A stretch of DNA of 64,000 nucleotides, from assembly GCA_002494495.1 (NCBI GenBank), contig DACB01000016.1:255877-319876 (forward strand), written 5' to 3'. Shown here in pieces: positions 26,417-35,708 of the stretch (positions are counted from its first letter, which is position 1; every line of letters starts with the position of its first letter). A model generated the notes under the pieces. It was not told where the DNA came from. It saw only the letters and a list, made by a program, of their open reading frames with translations, and searched no databases. The stretch is from Methanobacterium sp. UBA294. GTDB lineage: Archaea; Methanobacteriota; Methanobacteria; Methanobacteriales; Methanobacteriaceae. The position numbers were made by a program, and so were the translations under genes.

Positions 26417-27454
26417 TTGAATCCTTTAGTATCTATTATTATTCTTAACTGGAACGGCTGGCAAGACACCCTGGAATGCCTGGAATCCGTTTTCCAAATA
26501 GATTACCCTAATTACCAGGTTATTTTGGTGGACAACAACTCCCAGGACCAGTCCCTAGAGAAAATCAGGAAATACACCCAGGGAAAAATAACTGTTAAAT
26601 CCCCATTCTTTATATATAACCCCAACAACAAACCGATGAAAATCACCGAACTAACCAAACAGGAAACAGAACAACCAACAGACAACATCCCCGAAGCAAA
26701 TAATCATCTTGGCTCAAATGACCAATTAATACTCATAATTAACGATACAAACTACGGTTTTGCAGAGGGAAACAACATCGCCATTAAATACACCCAGCAA
26801 ACTCACAACCCAGATTATATCCTACTTTTAAACAACGACACACTGGTAACACCAGAATTTTTAACTCAAATGGTCAAAGTAGCTGAAATAGATGGGAAAG
26901 TGGGTATGGTAGGATGTAAATTGTTAAATGCAGATAATCCCCGGATAATTGATTCCACAGGACATGTGATTAGTTGGGGAAGGATTGTTGACCGTGGCCA
27001 TGGTGAAGTTGATAATGGACAGTATGACAATGAATTAATAGTAATGGGTGCTATGGCTGCCTGTGCACTCTATAAGAAAGAAATGCTCATGGAAGTAGGA
27101 CTGCTGGACACCAGTTATGTCATACTTGGCGAAGACGCCGACTTCTCCTGGAGAGCCCATAACCATGGTTGGAATGCATTATACGCTCCAGATGCAGTTG
27201 TATACCATAAAAGAGGAAGGTCAATTACTAAAAAATCTATAATCCCAAAAATGACAGTTTTAAGTTTGAAAAATACGGTTAAATATGTTACCCGGTACGG
27301 AAATTTCTATAATAAACTCTTATTTTTATTAATAATAACCAAAGAAGGATTATTTGTATTGATAGGGAGCTTAATAAAAAGGAATGAAATAAATAAAGGT
27401 GAATACTTCCATACATTGATGGAATCATATGCCAAGATTTTTAAAAGCTTATAA
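26417..27454 (+). CDS. Glycosyltransferase family 2, paralogue 2
   Basis: A GT2 enzyme of 345 residues. Features are SIIILNWNGWQDTLECLESV, VDNNSQDQSLEKIRKY, a 65-residue insert (NPNNKPMKITEL and a polar stretch), NYGFAEGNNIA, LLNNDT and a C-terminal region with ILGEDADFSWRA followed by a hydrophobic helix (LLFLLIITKEGLFVLIGSL). The first part of the gene is about 96% identical in DNA to the next gene. TTG 26417 (NPLVSIII) matches the paralogue's start and follows GGTGAT; GTG 26408 lies inside that site. Confidence 0.9.
   Translation: MNPLVSIIILNWNGWQDTLECLESVFQIDYPNYQVILVDNNSQDQSLEKIRKYTQGKITVKSPFFIYNPNNKPMKITELTKQETEQPTDNIPEANNHLGSNDQLILIINDTNYGFAEGNNIAIKYTQQTHNPDYILLLNNDTLVTPEFLTQMVKVAEIDGKVGMVGCKLLNADNPRIIDSTGHVISWGRIVDRGHGEVDNGQYDNELIVMGAMAACALYKKEMLMEVGLLDTSYVILGEDADFSWRAHNHGWNALYAPDAVVYHKRGRSITKKSIIPKMTVLSLKNTVKYVTRYGNFYNKLLFLLIITKEGLFVLIGSLIKRNEINKGEYFHTLMESYAKIFKSL
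26444..26689 (+). repeat. 246-bp block near-identical to 27516-27761
   Basis: Aligned without gaps at a constant offset of 1072 bases, I count about 10 mismatches in 246 positions. Downstream of 26689 the two genes drop to ordinary paralogue similarity, and the C-terminal thirds do not align by eye. This pattern suggests a recent partial duplication or gene conversion. Confidence 0.9.
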
Positions 27455-27488
27455 ATTTGATTCTTTAATATTATGATAGGAGAAAATA

Positions 27489-28454
27489 ATGAATCCATCA
27501 GTTTCTATTATAATCCTTAACTGGAACGGCTGGCAAGACACCCTGGAATGCCTGGAATCTATTTACCAAATAGATTACCCTAATTACCAGGTTATACTGG
27601 TGGACAACAACTCCCAGGACCAGTCCCTAGAGAAAATCAGGAAATACACCCAGGGAAAAATAACTGTTAAATCCCCATTCTTCAAATATAACCCCAACAA
27701 CAATCCAATAAAAATCACCGAACTAACCAAACAGGAAACAGAACAACCAACAGACAACATCAAAACAACAGATAACCTATTAACACTTATCAAAAACGAT
27801 GAAAACTACGGTTTCGCAGCAGGAAATAACATCGCAATAAAATACACCCTGAAAGCGCATGATCCAGATTATATCCTGCTATTAAACAACGATACAGTTG
27901 TAAACCCTGATTTTTTAACAAAATTGATCCAAACCACTGAAAAAGACCCCTGTCTTGGTATATCCGGCCCGCTGATATACTATTATGGTGTCAATGGAGA
28001 AAGAGATGTGGTGGCCAATTTAGGTGGAAAAGTAAATCTGGGCAAATATCCGGGTTATTATGATTTATCTGAATATCATAGCCTAAATGATTATTCTGGA
28101 GAATTATTAGAGTGTGACTGGGTTTCAGGAGCAGCATTACTCTTAAAAGCTAAGGATCTTCCCATAATGTTGTTAAATGAAGATCTTTCCTTTGGATGTG
28201 AGGATATAGATCTTGCTCTTAATCTCAAAGAATACGGTTATAAATCCGCAGTGATTCTTGATTCATTTATATGGCATAAAGAAGGAGTATCCCGAAAAAA
28301 AAGAAGCCCAGAAAGGATTAACAGGGCATTACTCGAAATTAGATCCAATTTAACCTTCCTAAAAGCTCACAAGAATCATTTTTACTGGTATTTACCAGTT
28401 TATCTCTTCCAGATATTCGTGTTATACGTGAAAATAATTATTAAACGAAATTAG
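27489..28454 (+). CDS. Glycosyltransferase family 2, paralogue 3
   Basis: A 321-residue GT2 enzyme with the same N-terminal half as the preceding gene (ILNWNGWQDTLECLES, insert with YNPNNNPIKITELTKQ, NYGFAAGNNIA, LLNNDTVV). The C-terminal half differs: LSFGCEDIDLALNLKEYG holds the catalytic acidic residues, followed by basic KKRSPERINRALLEIRSN and a hydrophobic end (YWYLPVYLFQIFVLYVKI). This suggests the same donor sugar but a different acceptor; that is inference. The start is ATG behind AGGAGAAAATA. Confidence 0.9.
   Translation: MNPSVSIIILNWNGWQDTLECLESIYQIDYPNYQVILVDNNSQDQSLEKIRKYTQGKITVKSPFFKYNPNNNPIKITELTKQETEQPTDNIKTTDNLLTLIKNDENYGFAAGNNIAIKYTLKAHDPDYILLLNNDTVVNPDFLTKLIQTTEKDPCLGISGPLIYYYGVNGERDVVANLGGKVNLGKYPGYYDLSEYHSLNDYSGELLECDWVSGAALLLKAKDLPIMLLNEDLSFGCEDIDLALNLKEYGYKSAVILDSFIWHKEGVSRKKRSPERINRALLEIRSNLTFLKAHKNHFYWYLPVYLFQIFVLYVKIIIKRN
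27516..27761 (+). repeat. Second copy of the 246-bp GT2 block
   Basis: Partner of 26444-26689. It covers the nucleotide-binding start of the GT-A fold and the polar insert, not the acceptor-binding half. Confidence 0.9.
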
Positions 28455-28460
28455 TTTTAA

Positions 28461-28519
28461 TTTTTTGATTCGAACCTATTTTTTACAACCAATTTTTTTG
28501 ATTCGAACCTATTTTTTAC
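28461..28519. repeat. 26-bp direct repeat in T-rich convergent spacer; likely terminator
   Basis: The unit starting TTTTTTGATTCGAACC is at 28461-28486 and again at 28494-28519. Two looser relatives, built around TGTAACCTATT(T/A)TT(T/A)AGATT, follow near 28522-28545 and 28571-28595, the last running into the end of the next gene. The T-runs on the plus strand fit termination of the glycosyltransferase unit that ends at 28454. Confidence 0.7.
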
Positions 28520-28578
28520 GACTGTAACCTATTATTAGATTCAAACTTTTGTAAAAATCCCCTATTATAGATTGTAAC

Positions 28579-29790
28579 CTATTTTTTAGATTGTAATCTA
28601 CTTTTTATAAGATTTATGGCCTGATTGAACCCATCAATCATATTTTCATAGGTGAATCCCTGTTCAATCACTTTTTTAGATACAATACCCATCTTTTCTT
28701 CAAGTTCAGGATCTTTTAATATCTTATATATTGCCTCGTAGAGAGCATCATAATCTTTTTCGGGTACAACAAAGCCGTTAACCCCCTCATCAATCATGAA
28801 AGTAGTACCAACAGCATCACTGGTCACCACAGGAGTTCCAAAGTACATGGCCTCATTAACTACCAGAGGACAGGCATCTGCATGGTGAGTGGTGATTGAA
28901 GGCAATACAAACACATTAGAAAGAAGATAGTAAGCTCCCAACATATCATTGGATACGTTGCCCTGAAAGTATACATGATGATTCAGATTTAAATCATGCA
29001 CCATTTCCTCCAGTTTCAAACGGTACTCACCATCACCTAATATAACAAGCCTTACATCCTCCATTTTACCTAAGAGTTTCTTGAAGGCTTTAAGTAGGTA
29101 CTGAACTCCCTTTAATTTAATGAGCCTCCCCACAAATAAAACAGTTTTCTTACCTTCAAGATCAAGCTTTTCAATGATTTTATCCTGATTGGTGTAATCT
29201 TCTTGTTTTAAGACTAAATTACTGACGTTAGGCATGATAAAAATTTTCTCTGGTGACACTCCTAACCCGGTAAAGAATTCCCTGTGTTTAGTTCCAGGAA
29301 CTAGCACAGCATCTGCATTGCGGGAGAAGAATCCAGCTAAAAACTTGGCAAATTTTCTCTTTGTTGTTTTTACATTCCAGTCCCAGTCTTCTCTCCAGAG
29401 GATAAAGGGTTTACCCTTCAATTTTACAATTAAAAAGTATAGTAGGGTTTCAAATGCATCAGTTGGAGTATCCCAGCTACCACCAACAAATACATCATAT
29501 TTGCCCATGGCCTTTCTTACAGCACCCCAAGCTACTCCCAGCTTATTAGGGATTACACAATAATCAATACCCTCCATCCCAGGAATTTCCCGGACTAAAT
29601 CAGTGCCATATGTTCGGTTGTAGCCTTCTACATTGGTAAATAAAAATTCCACATCATATATCTCGCTTAATCTGCGGAAAAATGGTTTACGGTACCACAT
29701 GGCAGTATGGTGTACAAATAATATCTTAATTTCCCTATTTACCTTCTGGGATGGAGAATCATTTACCGTAACTTTATCATTAGTTACCAT
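28579..29790 (-). CDS. Glycosyltransferase family 4
   Basis: A 403-residue GT-B enzyme. After a polar 20-residue start comes IKILFVHHTAMWYRKPFF; the C-terminal domain has VLFVGRLIKLKGVQYLLKAF, GDGEYRLKLE and the ADACPLVVNEAMYFGTPVV motif (E-x7-E variant). It overlaps the end of the large membrane protein gene by 7 bases, so the two are translationally coupled. Substrate is unknown. Confidence 0.9.
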   Translation of the reverse strand: MVTNDKVTVNDSPSQKVNREIKILFVHHTAMWYRKPFFRRLSEIYDVEFLFTNVEGYNRTYGTDLVREIPGMEGIDYCVIPNKLGVAWGAVRKAMGKYDVFVGGSWDTPTDAFETLLYFLIVKLKGKPFILWREDWDWNVKTTKRKFAKFLAGFFSRNADAVLVPGTKHREFFTGLGVSPEKIFIMPNVSNLVLKQEDYTNQDKIIEKLDLEGKKTVLFVGRLIKLKGVQYLLKAFKKLLGKMEDVRLVILGDGEYRLKLEEMVHDLNLNHHVYFQGNVSNDMLGAYYLLSNVFVLPSITTHHADACPLVVNEAMYFGTPVVTSDAVGTTFMIDEGVNGFVVPEKDYDALYEAIYKILKDPELEEKMGIVSKKVIEQGFTYENMIDGFNQAINLIKSRLQSKK

Positions 29791-31910
29791 AGTATGCGGC
29801 TTCCTCCATTATCGTAGATTCTGCTTTTTCCATCTAAAAGGAAAAGGTACGGTCCCATATCCACACGGATAAAGTCGTCCCCCATATCGATGATTTTCAT
29901 GTTATGTACGTTTACATACCCCAGATAGATATAACCATCATCTATGGTTTGATTCCAGGCAAAAAATGAGCTATTAATATTTTCATTGGTAACCCAAGGA
30001 CCATATGCGGTTAAGAATCTGGCAACTTCCCTTCCATCCGAATATACTGTCAGGTTGTTTATTTTGTTTTTAGAGATCCACTGGGCAGATATGATTTCAC
30101 TATCATGGATGTAGTTGCCCTGTCGGACAATGCTGTTATTTTCATAGACTGCTGAATAGGGCTGGCCCAGGGCGCTGTACTGAAGATAAGTTACGCAGGA
30201 AAACAGGAATATTAGGAGGACTAACAGGATGTAAACATCCCATTTTGGCTTTTTAATAAGCCTAGCAATGTATATGCCTCCGATGATAAAGACTGGTGCT
30301 AAAAATATTAACAACTGGAAAAACAATCTGGCAACATCGTATGCAATTGAGATATAGGGCAGTACTACAAATAATACTAGTAAACCAAGGGATACAACAA
30401 TACCCAGTATAAATTCTGTGGTGAATTTTTCCCGATAATACCGGAATTTCCGAATTATTGCAAATAAACCAACCAGTATGGTGGCGAATATCAAATTATG
30501 TGCAATGATACTTACCATGTTGGGAAGGGATTTAAACACCACTCCCAGGATGCCTAAAACATAAGCCCCCCTAGTTGATAATAGTGCAGAGGTTAATCCT
30601 GTGCCTGCTGTAGCTTGAATCGTTTTATCCAGGGCATTAGCCCCGCTTGCAAACTGGACTTTGGCCACAAATAAGTACCAGATGGCAATGAGTATAAGTG
30701 AGATAATTAAGACGTCGAAGTTGGTAAAATTCAGCTTCCTTTCCTTTATTAGACTCTTGAAAAATGGGTAGAGTAGTATGAGTAGTATGACCAGAAATGC
30801 CACATAAGCTGTAGCATAATGTGATATCAATACAGAGAATATGAAAAGAATTATGAGTGCCTTACGGAACCATCTGTCCATTTTAATATCAAATAAAACC
30901 ATTATAGTGAGGAAAAAGAATATTATGGCTATCTCCTGTCTAACCGCTCCCAGGAGGTTTATAAAGAACAACTGGAATATAAAGAGCAAAGCAGCTAAAA
31001 AGGCATATTTAGCAGCGATATATTTTTTCGTAACTATGTAAACGATTAATGGTAATATGGAACCAATTATAGCCATGAATAATTTAAATATGTATTCACC
31101 AGCCATCCCTGATAAGACGTGGTAGATTATGGGGAGGATGGTTATACTAATACAGGCGTTGTAAGCATTGTAGTAAGTATTTATATCCCAGTGATAGCCT
31201 AATTGGGTGAGTTGGAAACTGTAATATTCCAGGTGAACATCTATTCCAAGTAGGTGGTTGGAAGTTAGTCCGTGCATCAGTAGCAGACTTAAACCAATAA
31301 GCCACAGCGCCAGGGGATAAGTAGCAGAGTGCATTCTGTTCCTTAAATAAACCACAACCACCAGATACAAGGGGATAAGAAGGAGCATGGTTAAAAGTAT
31401 GATGTTATTCTGAGTGGCGTTCATCAGGTAAGTCCCTAATATCGCCAGGAGAGGGAATAATAAGGGAAATATCATAGGGGCCCTTAATTTATCCTTTAAA
31501 TCAATTTTAAATCCAAAATTATCGGTTAAAACCTGTTTGTTATGCCAGTAGGCAACTGCTATTAATATAATGGTGAAGAGGTTTAAAGTTATGAAAACTG
31601 GGATAAAGGATAATGGCTGATTTAAGAATGGATATAAACTGTTTAAAGCAAGTCCAATGATCATCAAAAAGGAAATACTCATTCCAACCGATAAAACAAT
31701 CTTTTTAACTGGATTCATCCCTTTAAAATTAAATATGAGAAGGACTAAAAAGCCAGGAACTATTGAAAAGAATATGAAGGATAGTGCCTCTCTAAAAAAA
31801 GGTATATTCAAAATTATAGACAGATCAGTCAATGTTAGAAAGATTATAACTGTGAATATCCAGTTTTTAATGTTAAAATCCTTCATTATGTTGTTTATCT
31901 TCAAATTCAA
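29784..31910 (-). CDS. Large membrane protein, DUF2206-like
   Basis: A 708-residue integral membrane protein with roughly 15-16 transmembrane helices (residues 15-590) and a C-terminal outside domain of about 120 residues (ISAQWISKNKINNLTVYSDGREVARF). Proteins with this layout in methanogens are filed as DUF2206 and usually lie among polysaccharide genes; they may be GT-C-type transferases or polymerases, but this is unproven. An acidic HLEYYSFQ stretch about residue 228 lies after a helix, where GT-C enzymes have catalytic acids. Coupling to the following GT4 gene supports a shared role. Confidence 0.78.
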   Translation of the reverse strand: MNLKINNIMKDFNIKNWIFTVIIFLTLTDLSIILNIPFFREALSFIFFSIVPGFLVLLIFNFKGMNPVKKIVLSVGMSISFLMIIGLALNSLYPFLNQPLSFIPVFITLNLFTIILIAVAYWHNKQVLTDNFGFKIDLKDKLRAPMIFPLLFPLLAILGTYLMNATQNNIILLTMLLLIPLYLVVVVYLRNRMHSATYPLALWLIGLSLLLMHGLTSNHLLGIDVHLEYYSFQLTQLGYHWDINTYYNAYNACISITILPIIYHVLSGMAGEYIFKLFMAIIGSILPLIVYIVTKKYIAAKYAFLAALLFIFQLFFINLLGAVRQEIAIIFFFLTIMVLFDIKMDRWFRKALIILFIFSVLISHYATAYVAFLVILLILLYPFFKSLIKERKLNFTNFDVLIISLILIAIWYLFVAKVQFASGANALDKTIQATAGTGLTSALLSTRGAYVLGILGVVFKSLPNMVSIIAHNLIFATILVGLFAIIRKFRYYREKFTTEFILGIVVSLGLLVLFVVLPYISIAYDVARLFFQLLIFLAPVFIIGGIYIARLIKKPKWDVYILLVLLIFLFSCVTYLQYSALGQPYSAVYENNSIVRQGNYIHDSEIISAQWISKNKINNLTVYSDGREVARFLTAYGPWVTNENINSSFFAWNQTIDDGYIYLGYVNVHNMKIIDMGDDFIRVDMGPYLFLLDGKSRIYDNGGSRILW

Positions 31911-31983
31911 ACCTTCTAAAACTTCTAAAACTTCATATTATTGTTTCCAAATTTTACTTAATCAGAATAAGATTAATATGAAT

Positions 31984-33117
31984 TTAAGATTTTAAGAGTA
32001 TTTCCTTATATACTTTCTCCATACTACTGGCCACCCCTTTCCAGGTGTATTTCTCTACCACTAACTTCCTTCCTCTGTGACCCATCTCCTTTTGCATTTC
32101 AGGATCACCGAGTATCTGAGTTACAGCATTGGCCAGCTTCTTGATATCCCCGGGAGGTGTTACTATTCCTGCTTCAACCTTTTTTAGATCCTGGGCCACA
32201 CCCACAATATCAGTGGTTACCACTGGTGTTTCGCAGGCCAGGGACTCCAATGCCACTATCCCAAATCCTTCCTGAAGGGATGATACGGATGGTAAGACGA
32301 AAACGTTTGCCTGGTTGTAATAATCTGCTATTTCCTCATCAGGGATAAACCCAACAAACTCCACATTTTCCTTCAATCCTAGTGAAGCGGCCATATCCTG
32401 ATAATAATCCAGTAAAACTCCTTTTCCTCCCACAATTAATTTAACTTCAGGTATTTTATTTTTAATTATTTTAAGGGCTTCTAATAGATAATCCAATCCT
32501 TTATACTTATGAAATTCATCCAAGACACTCAAGAAAAAAATAATATTATCATCATCGTTGTCTGAAGCTTTTTTTGGCTGAAATTTTTCCACATCCACGC
32601 CGTTGGGGATTACTTCTATTTTATCCTTGTATTTTGTTAAATAAGATGAAGATTGCAGGTAGTTAGGCTGGGTTATTATGATCCTGGCTGCATTTTTTAA
32701 CACAAATTTAAGGCCAAGCAGGTTGTATACACGGGCTATTATGCTTGCAAATCCATTTCCTATTATGTCGTTGTGATATGTAACCACCAATGGGTTGTCT
32801 TTAACGCTGGAATATAAAGCACTCCAATCAGCGCTCCAAGGGGTGGGGATATGGGTGTGTATTATGTCAGAATCATCGTTAGACAGCACTCCAGGAAGTC
32901 CGGTGGTGATGTTAGTATTGGCGATTTTACTAATATAGGGCAGTCTTTCTACTTCAATGCCTTCCACTGTCATTTTACTCTCTATATCTGGTTCGTTGGC
33001 ACACACCACCTTTACCTGGTTGCCTGACTTCACTAACTCCCGGGATAGATAGTAAACGTAGTTTTCCACTCCTCCAGTAAATGGGTAAAACCTCACTGGT
33101 GTCTGTAATATCTTCAT
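31984..33117 (-). CDS. Glycosyltransferase family 4
   Basis: A 377-residue GT-B enzyme: MKILQTPVRFYPFTGGVENYVYYLSREL at the N-terminus (GG loop), VIPNGVDVEKFQP at the domain junction, and the E-x7-E motif in EGFGIVALESLACETPVV (about 290). It resembles mannosyl- or glucosyltransferases of the PimB/RfaG type. It lies 29 bp from the next GT4 gene upstream; both form a minus-strand set with the GT2/DPM1-like gene. Confidence 0.92.
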   Translation of the reverse strand: MKILQTPVRFYPFTGGVENYVYYLSRELVKSGNQVKVVCANEPDIESKMTVEGIEVERLPYISKIANTNITTGLPGVLSNDDSDIIHTHIPTPWSADWSALYSSVKDNPLVVTYHNDIIGNGFASIIARVYNLLGLKFVLKNAARIIITQPNYLQSSSYLTKYKDKIEVIPNGVDVEKFQPKKASDNDDDNIIFFLSVLDEFHKYKGLDYLLEALKIIKNKIPEVKLIVGGKGVLLDYYQDMAASLGLKENVEFVGFIPDEEIADYYNQANVFVLPSVSSLQEGFGIVALESLACETPVVTTDIVGVAQDLKKVEAGIVTPPGDIKKLANAVTQILGDPEMQKEMGHRGRKLVVEKYTWKGVASSMEKVYKEILLKS

Positions 33118-33146
33118 GTTAATTGTCCTTTATTTAGTAAAAACTC

Positions 33147-34286
33147 TTATTTAAGTAAAAACTCCCAGTATGTTACTTCCAACTTGGTGATGATTTCCTT
33201 CCAGTCATAATCCTTTGCATATTCTTTAGAGCTTTTTATCAGTTTTTCCTTTGATTTTATTGCTTCAACTATCTTATTTGAAATGGAGTCACTGGATAAA
33301 TCCGCTATATATCCATTTTCACCCTCTTTTACCAGGTCTTTTGCCGCGTTCATAGGATGATCCACCACCACCACAGGTACTCCACAGGCATTGGCCTCCA
33401 GGACCACCATACCAAAGCCTTCCCTTACCGATGGAAGGACCAGTACTTTAGATGATTTCATATGGGCAATTACGTCCTGGTAATCCTCCAGGAATCCAGT
33501 AAATTCAACGTTACCTTTAAGGTCCAATTCGTTGGTTAATTTTTTCAATTGAACTTTTTCCGGACCTTCGCCAATGATGGTACATTTTATATTGGGATAT
33601 GTTTTTTTTACTGTAGTCAGTGATTTTATGAGGAGATCGGCCTTTTTTTCTTTAATCAGCCTTCCTACAAAGATGATATCAGACTTATTTGATGAAGTTT
33701 CTATATGGTTAATTTCCTCTATGTCAATTCCATTAGGTATGACCGCAACTTCTTGCTGTCTTTTTATGTTCCATAAATCAGATTTTGTCTTCTCAGACAC
33801 GGTTATAATCTTATCTGTCAATCGAACCATTAGTTGTTCAGTCAACCTACCAAAAAAACCCGCTTTTCCCAGATATTCATACCAGTAATCATTCCATACT
33901 TCATGTAGGGTGAGTACAAATGTGGATCTTACAAAAAAAGATTTGAATTTAGCTGTAAAACTTGAAAAAAAGGGAAATCCCTGGCAGTCTATGATATCAT
34001 ATTTTCCAGCCCTTAATTTAAATAGTAACATCACAGCAAAGTATATAGCTTCTTTAATGGATCTTCTATTGTCATGGTAAAGTTCTACTGGTTTACATAC
34101 CCCATGTAACTTTATACCATCAAGTTCCATGTCCTTTTTGCCTGATTCGGGCCACCACCATCCCACACTGTACCAGTGTACGTCATGGCCTTTATCTACT
34201 AATCCTTTGGCCAGTTGGTAAATTCGTTTTTCCGCCCCTCCCTTTATCCAAGGGTAGGCTGCATCGTAAATGAAGGCTATCTTCAT
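33147..34286 (-). CDS. Glycosyltransferase family 4
   Basis: A 379-residue GT-B enzyme. The start MKIAFIYDAAYPWIKGGAEKRIYQLA carries the GG donor loop; VAVIPNGIDIEEI marks the linker; EGFGMVVLEANACGVPVVV is the donor-site motif (about 290). A paralogue of the neighbouring GT4 genes. It is 45 bp downstream of the DPM1-like gene. Confidence 0.92.
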   Translation of the reverse strand: MKIAFIYDAAYPWIKGGAEKRIYQLAKGLVDKGHDVHWYSVGWWWPESGKKDMELDGIKLHGVCKPVELYHDNRRSIKEAIYFAVMLLFKLRAGKYDIIDCQGFPFFSSFTAKFKSFFVRSTFVLTLHEVWNDYWYEYLGKAGFFGRLTEQLMVRLTDKIITVSEKTKSDLWNIKRQQEVAVIPNGIDIEEINHIETSSNKSDIIFVGRLIKEKKADLLIKSLTTVKKTYPNIKCTIIGEGPEKVQLKKLTNELDLKGNVEFTGFLEDYQDVIAHMKSSKVLVLPSVREGFGMVVLEANACGVPVVVVDHPMNAAKDLVKEGENGYIADLSSDSISNKIVEAIKSKEKLIKSSKEYAKDYDWKEIITKLEVTYWEFLLK

Positions 34287-34331
34287 CTTTTCCCCATAAA
34301 AATAAATTTAGATAGTTTATGCATAATATGT

Positions 34332-35459
34332 TTAATCTTCAGACTCAGGACTGCTTAAAAGCATGAGACTTATGAATATCCCTGAAAATATGGTCTGAAA
34401 TCCGAGAATAAAGAATATCAGTGCCATCATTGCATTGAGGGTTTGAAACAGTCCACCGAATCCTGCAGCAGACCAGTTATAGATTACATTGATACCTATG
34501 ATCAGGCCCACCAGCAGTAGAACCACGCCCAGTAAGAGCTCTCTTCCTAGGGAATGATAACTTAAATATTTATTCACTGTCCCTGAACTTTTATTAACCC
34601 CATACATCTCTCCAAAGGCACCAAATTGCATCCAAGCCAGGAGCATCTGGTATCCAATTATAACAAGGAGACTTCCCAGGATAAGGGAGTGCATTCTGGA
34701 TTGTCCTAGCAGAGTAACTATTGTCACCAGGGATACTCCCAACAGTAACACAATCAAACCTGGTCCCAAGAGAAATGGTGTGGGCCGGTAGAGCATCATG
34801 AATCTCAGGTGTCTCCATCCATCAGAAAATGAACTGAGTTTAGAATCACCTATCCTTGGATAATAGGTTATGGGGATCTCTGCAATCTTCAGATTCTCTC
34901 GAGCTGCTTCTATGATCATCTCTGAAGCAAACTCCATTCCTGTGCTATGGAGATTTAATTTATCCAGGGCTTCCCTTCGGATTGCTCTCATTCCACAGTG
35001 GGCATCTGAAATTCCTGCTTTAAACAGAGCATTAAGTAACCAAGTGAGGAATGGGTTACCCACGTATCTGTGCAGGGCAGGCATGGCTCCCTTCTTTATT
35101 TCTCCCTTTAACCTGGAGCCCATAACCATATCATAGTCTCCAGTTAAAAGTGGTTGGACAAATTCATAAGTGGTGTTCAGTGGATATGTACCGTCTGCAT
35201 CACCCATTACAATTATATCTCCTTTTGATTCTTTAAATCCCCTTAGGTATGCATTTCCATACCCTCTATTATCCTCACGTACCACTCTTGCCCCTGCATC
35301 AGTAGCTTCCTTGGCAGTGTTATCGGTTGATGCATTGTCAACCACCACTACCTCTACATCCATCCCTTTTTCCTTTAGTTCAGTAAGTGGTATTGATTTA
35401 ACTGTTTTACCTACTATCCCTTCTTCGTTAAGTGCTGGAATAACAATTGAAATATCCAT
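34332..35459 (-). CDS. Dolichol-phosphate-mannosyltransferase-like GT2 with membrane tail
   Basis: A 375-residue protein. Residues 1-230 are a GT2 domain: ISIVIPALNEEGIVGKTV, VVVDNASTDNTAKEA, the DxD motif MGDADGTYPL (about 87), and HCGMRAIRREAL. Four hydrophobic helices follow (about 228-372). This layout is that of polyprenyl-phosphate sugar synthases such as DPM1/GtrB-like enzymes, which charge the lipid carrier on the cytoplasmic face. A role in making the sugar donor for the surface glycan is inferred. Confidence 0.9.
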   Translation of the reverse strand: MDISIVIPALNEEGIVGKTVKSIPLTELKEKGMDVEVVVVDNASTDNTAKEATDAGARVVREDNRGYGNAYLRGFKESKGDIIVMGDADGTYPLNTTYEFVQPLLTGDYDMVMGSRLKGEIKKGAMPALHRYVGNPFLTWLLNALFKAGISDAHCGMRAIRREALDKLNLHSTGMEFASEMIIEAARENLKIAEIPITYYPRIGDSKLSSFSDGWRHLRFMMLYRPTPFLLGPGLIVLLLGVSLVTIVTLLGQSRMHSLILGSLLVIIGYQMLLAWMQFGAFGEMYGVNKSSGTVNKYLSYHSLGRELLLGVVLLLVGLIIGINVIYNWSAAGFGGLFQTLNAMMALIFFILGFQTIFSGIFISLMLLSSPESED

Positions 35460-35708
35460 TTAATCATCACTTCTATAATTTTTAGTTTTATGACTATGTA
35501 ATGTAAAAATTCAGTAAATCCATCTGGTTAAATCTTATTAAGTGCTATTATTTAATCTATTATATTTAGTTATGCCCAATTCATAAGTAAAATAAGTATT
35601 AATCAGTTAAAAATGAATTTATGTTTTGAAATCCCAATGAATTTATGTTTTGAAATCCCATTTATTAGTATTCTATCGCGTATCCGTTTATGCAAATCTT
35701 TTAATAGG
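35460..35708. promoter_or_regulatory. Intergenic region with a perfect 24-bp tandem duplication
   Basis: 249 bp between galU (upstream) and the DPM1-like gene, both on the minus strand. The 24-bp unit beginning AATGAATTTATG and ending GAAATCCC occurs at 35612-35635 and 35636-35659 with no difference. The rest is AT-rich and presumably contains the galU terminator and the promoter of the glycosyltransferase set. Confidence 0.7.

Noticed and set aside
28461..28600. Repeat set resembling a CRISPR array
   Set aside because: Spacings are too short and irregular, the units are degenerate and T-rich, and no cas gene is near; a terminator region is more likely.
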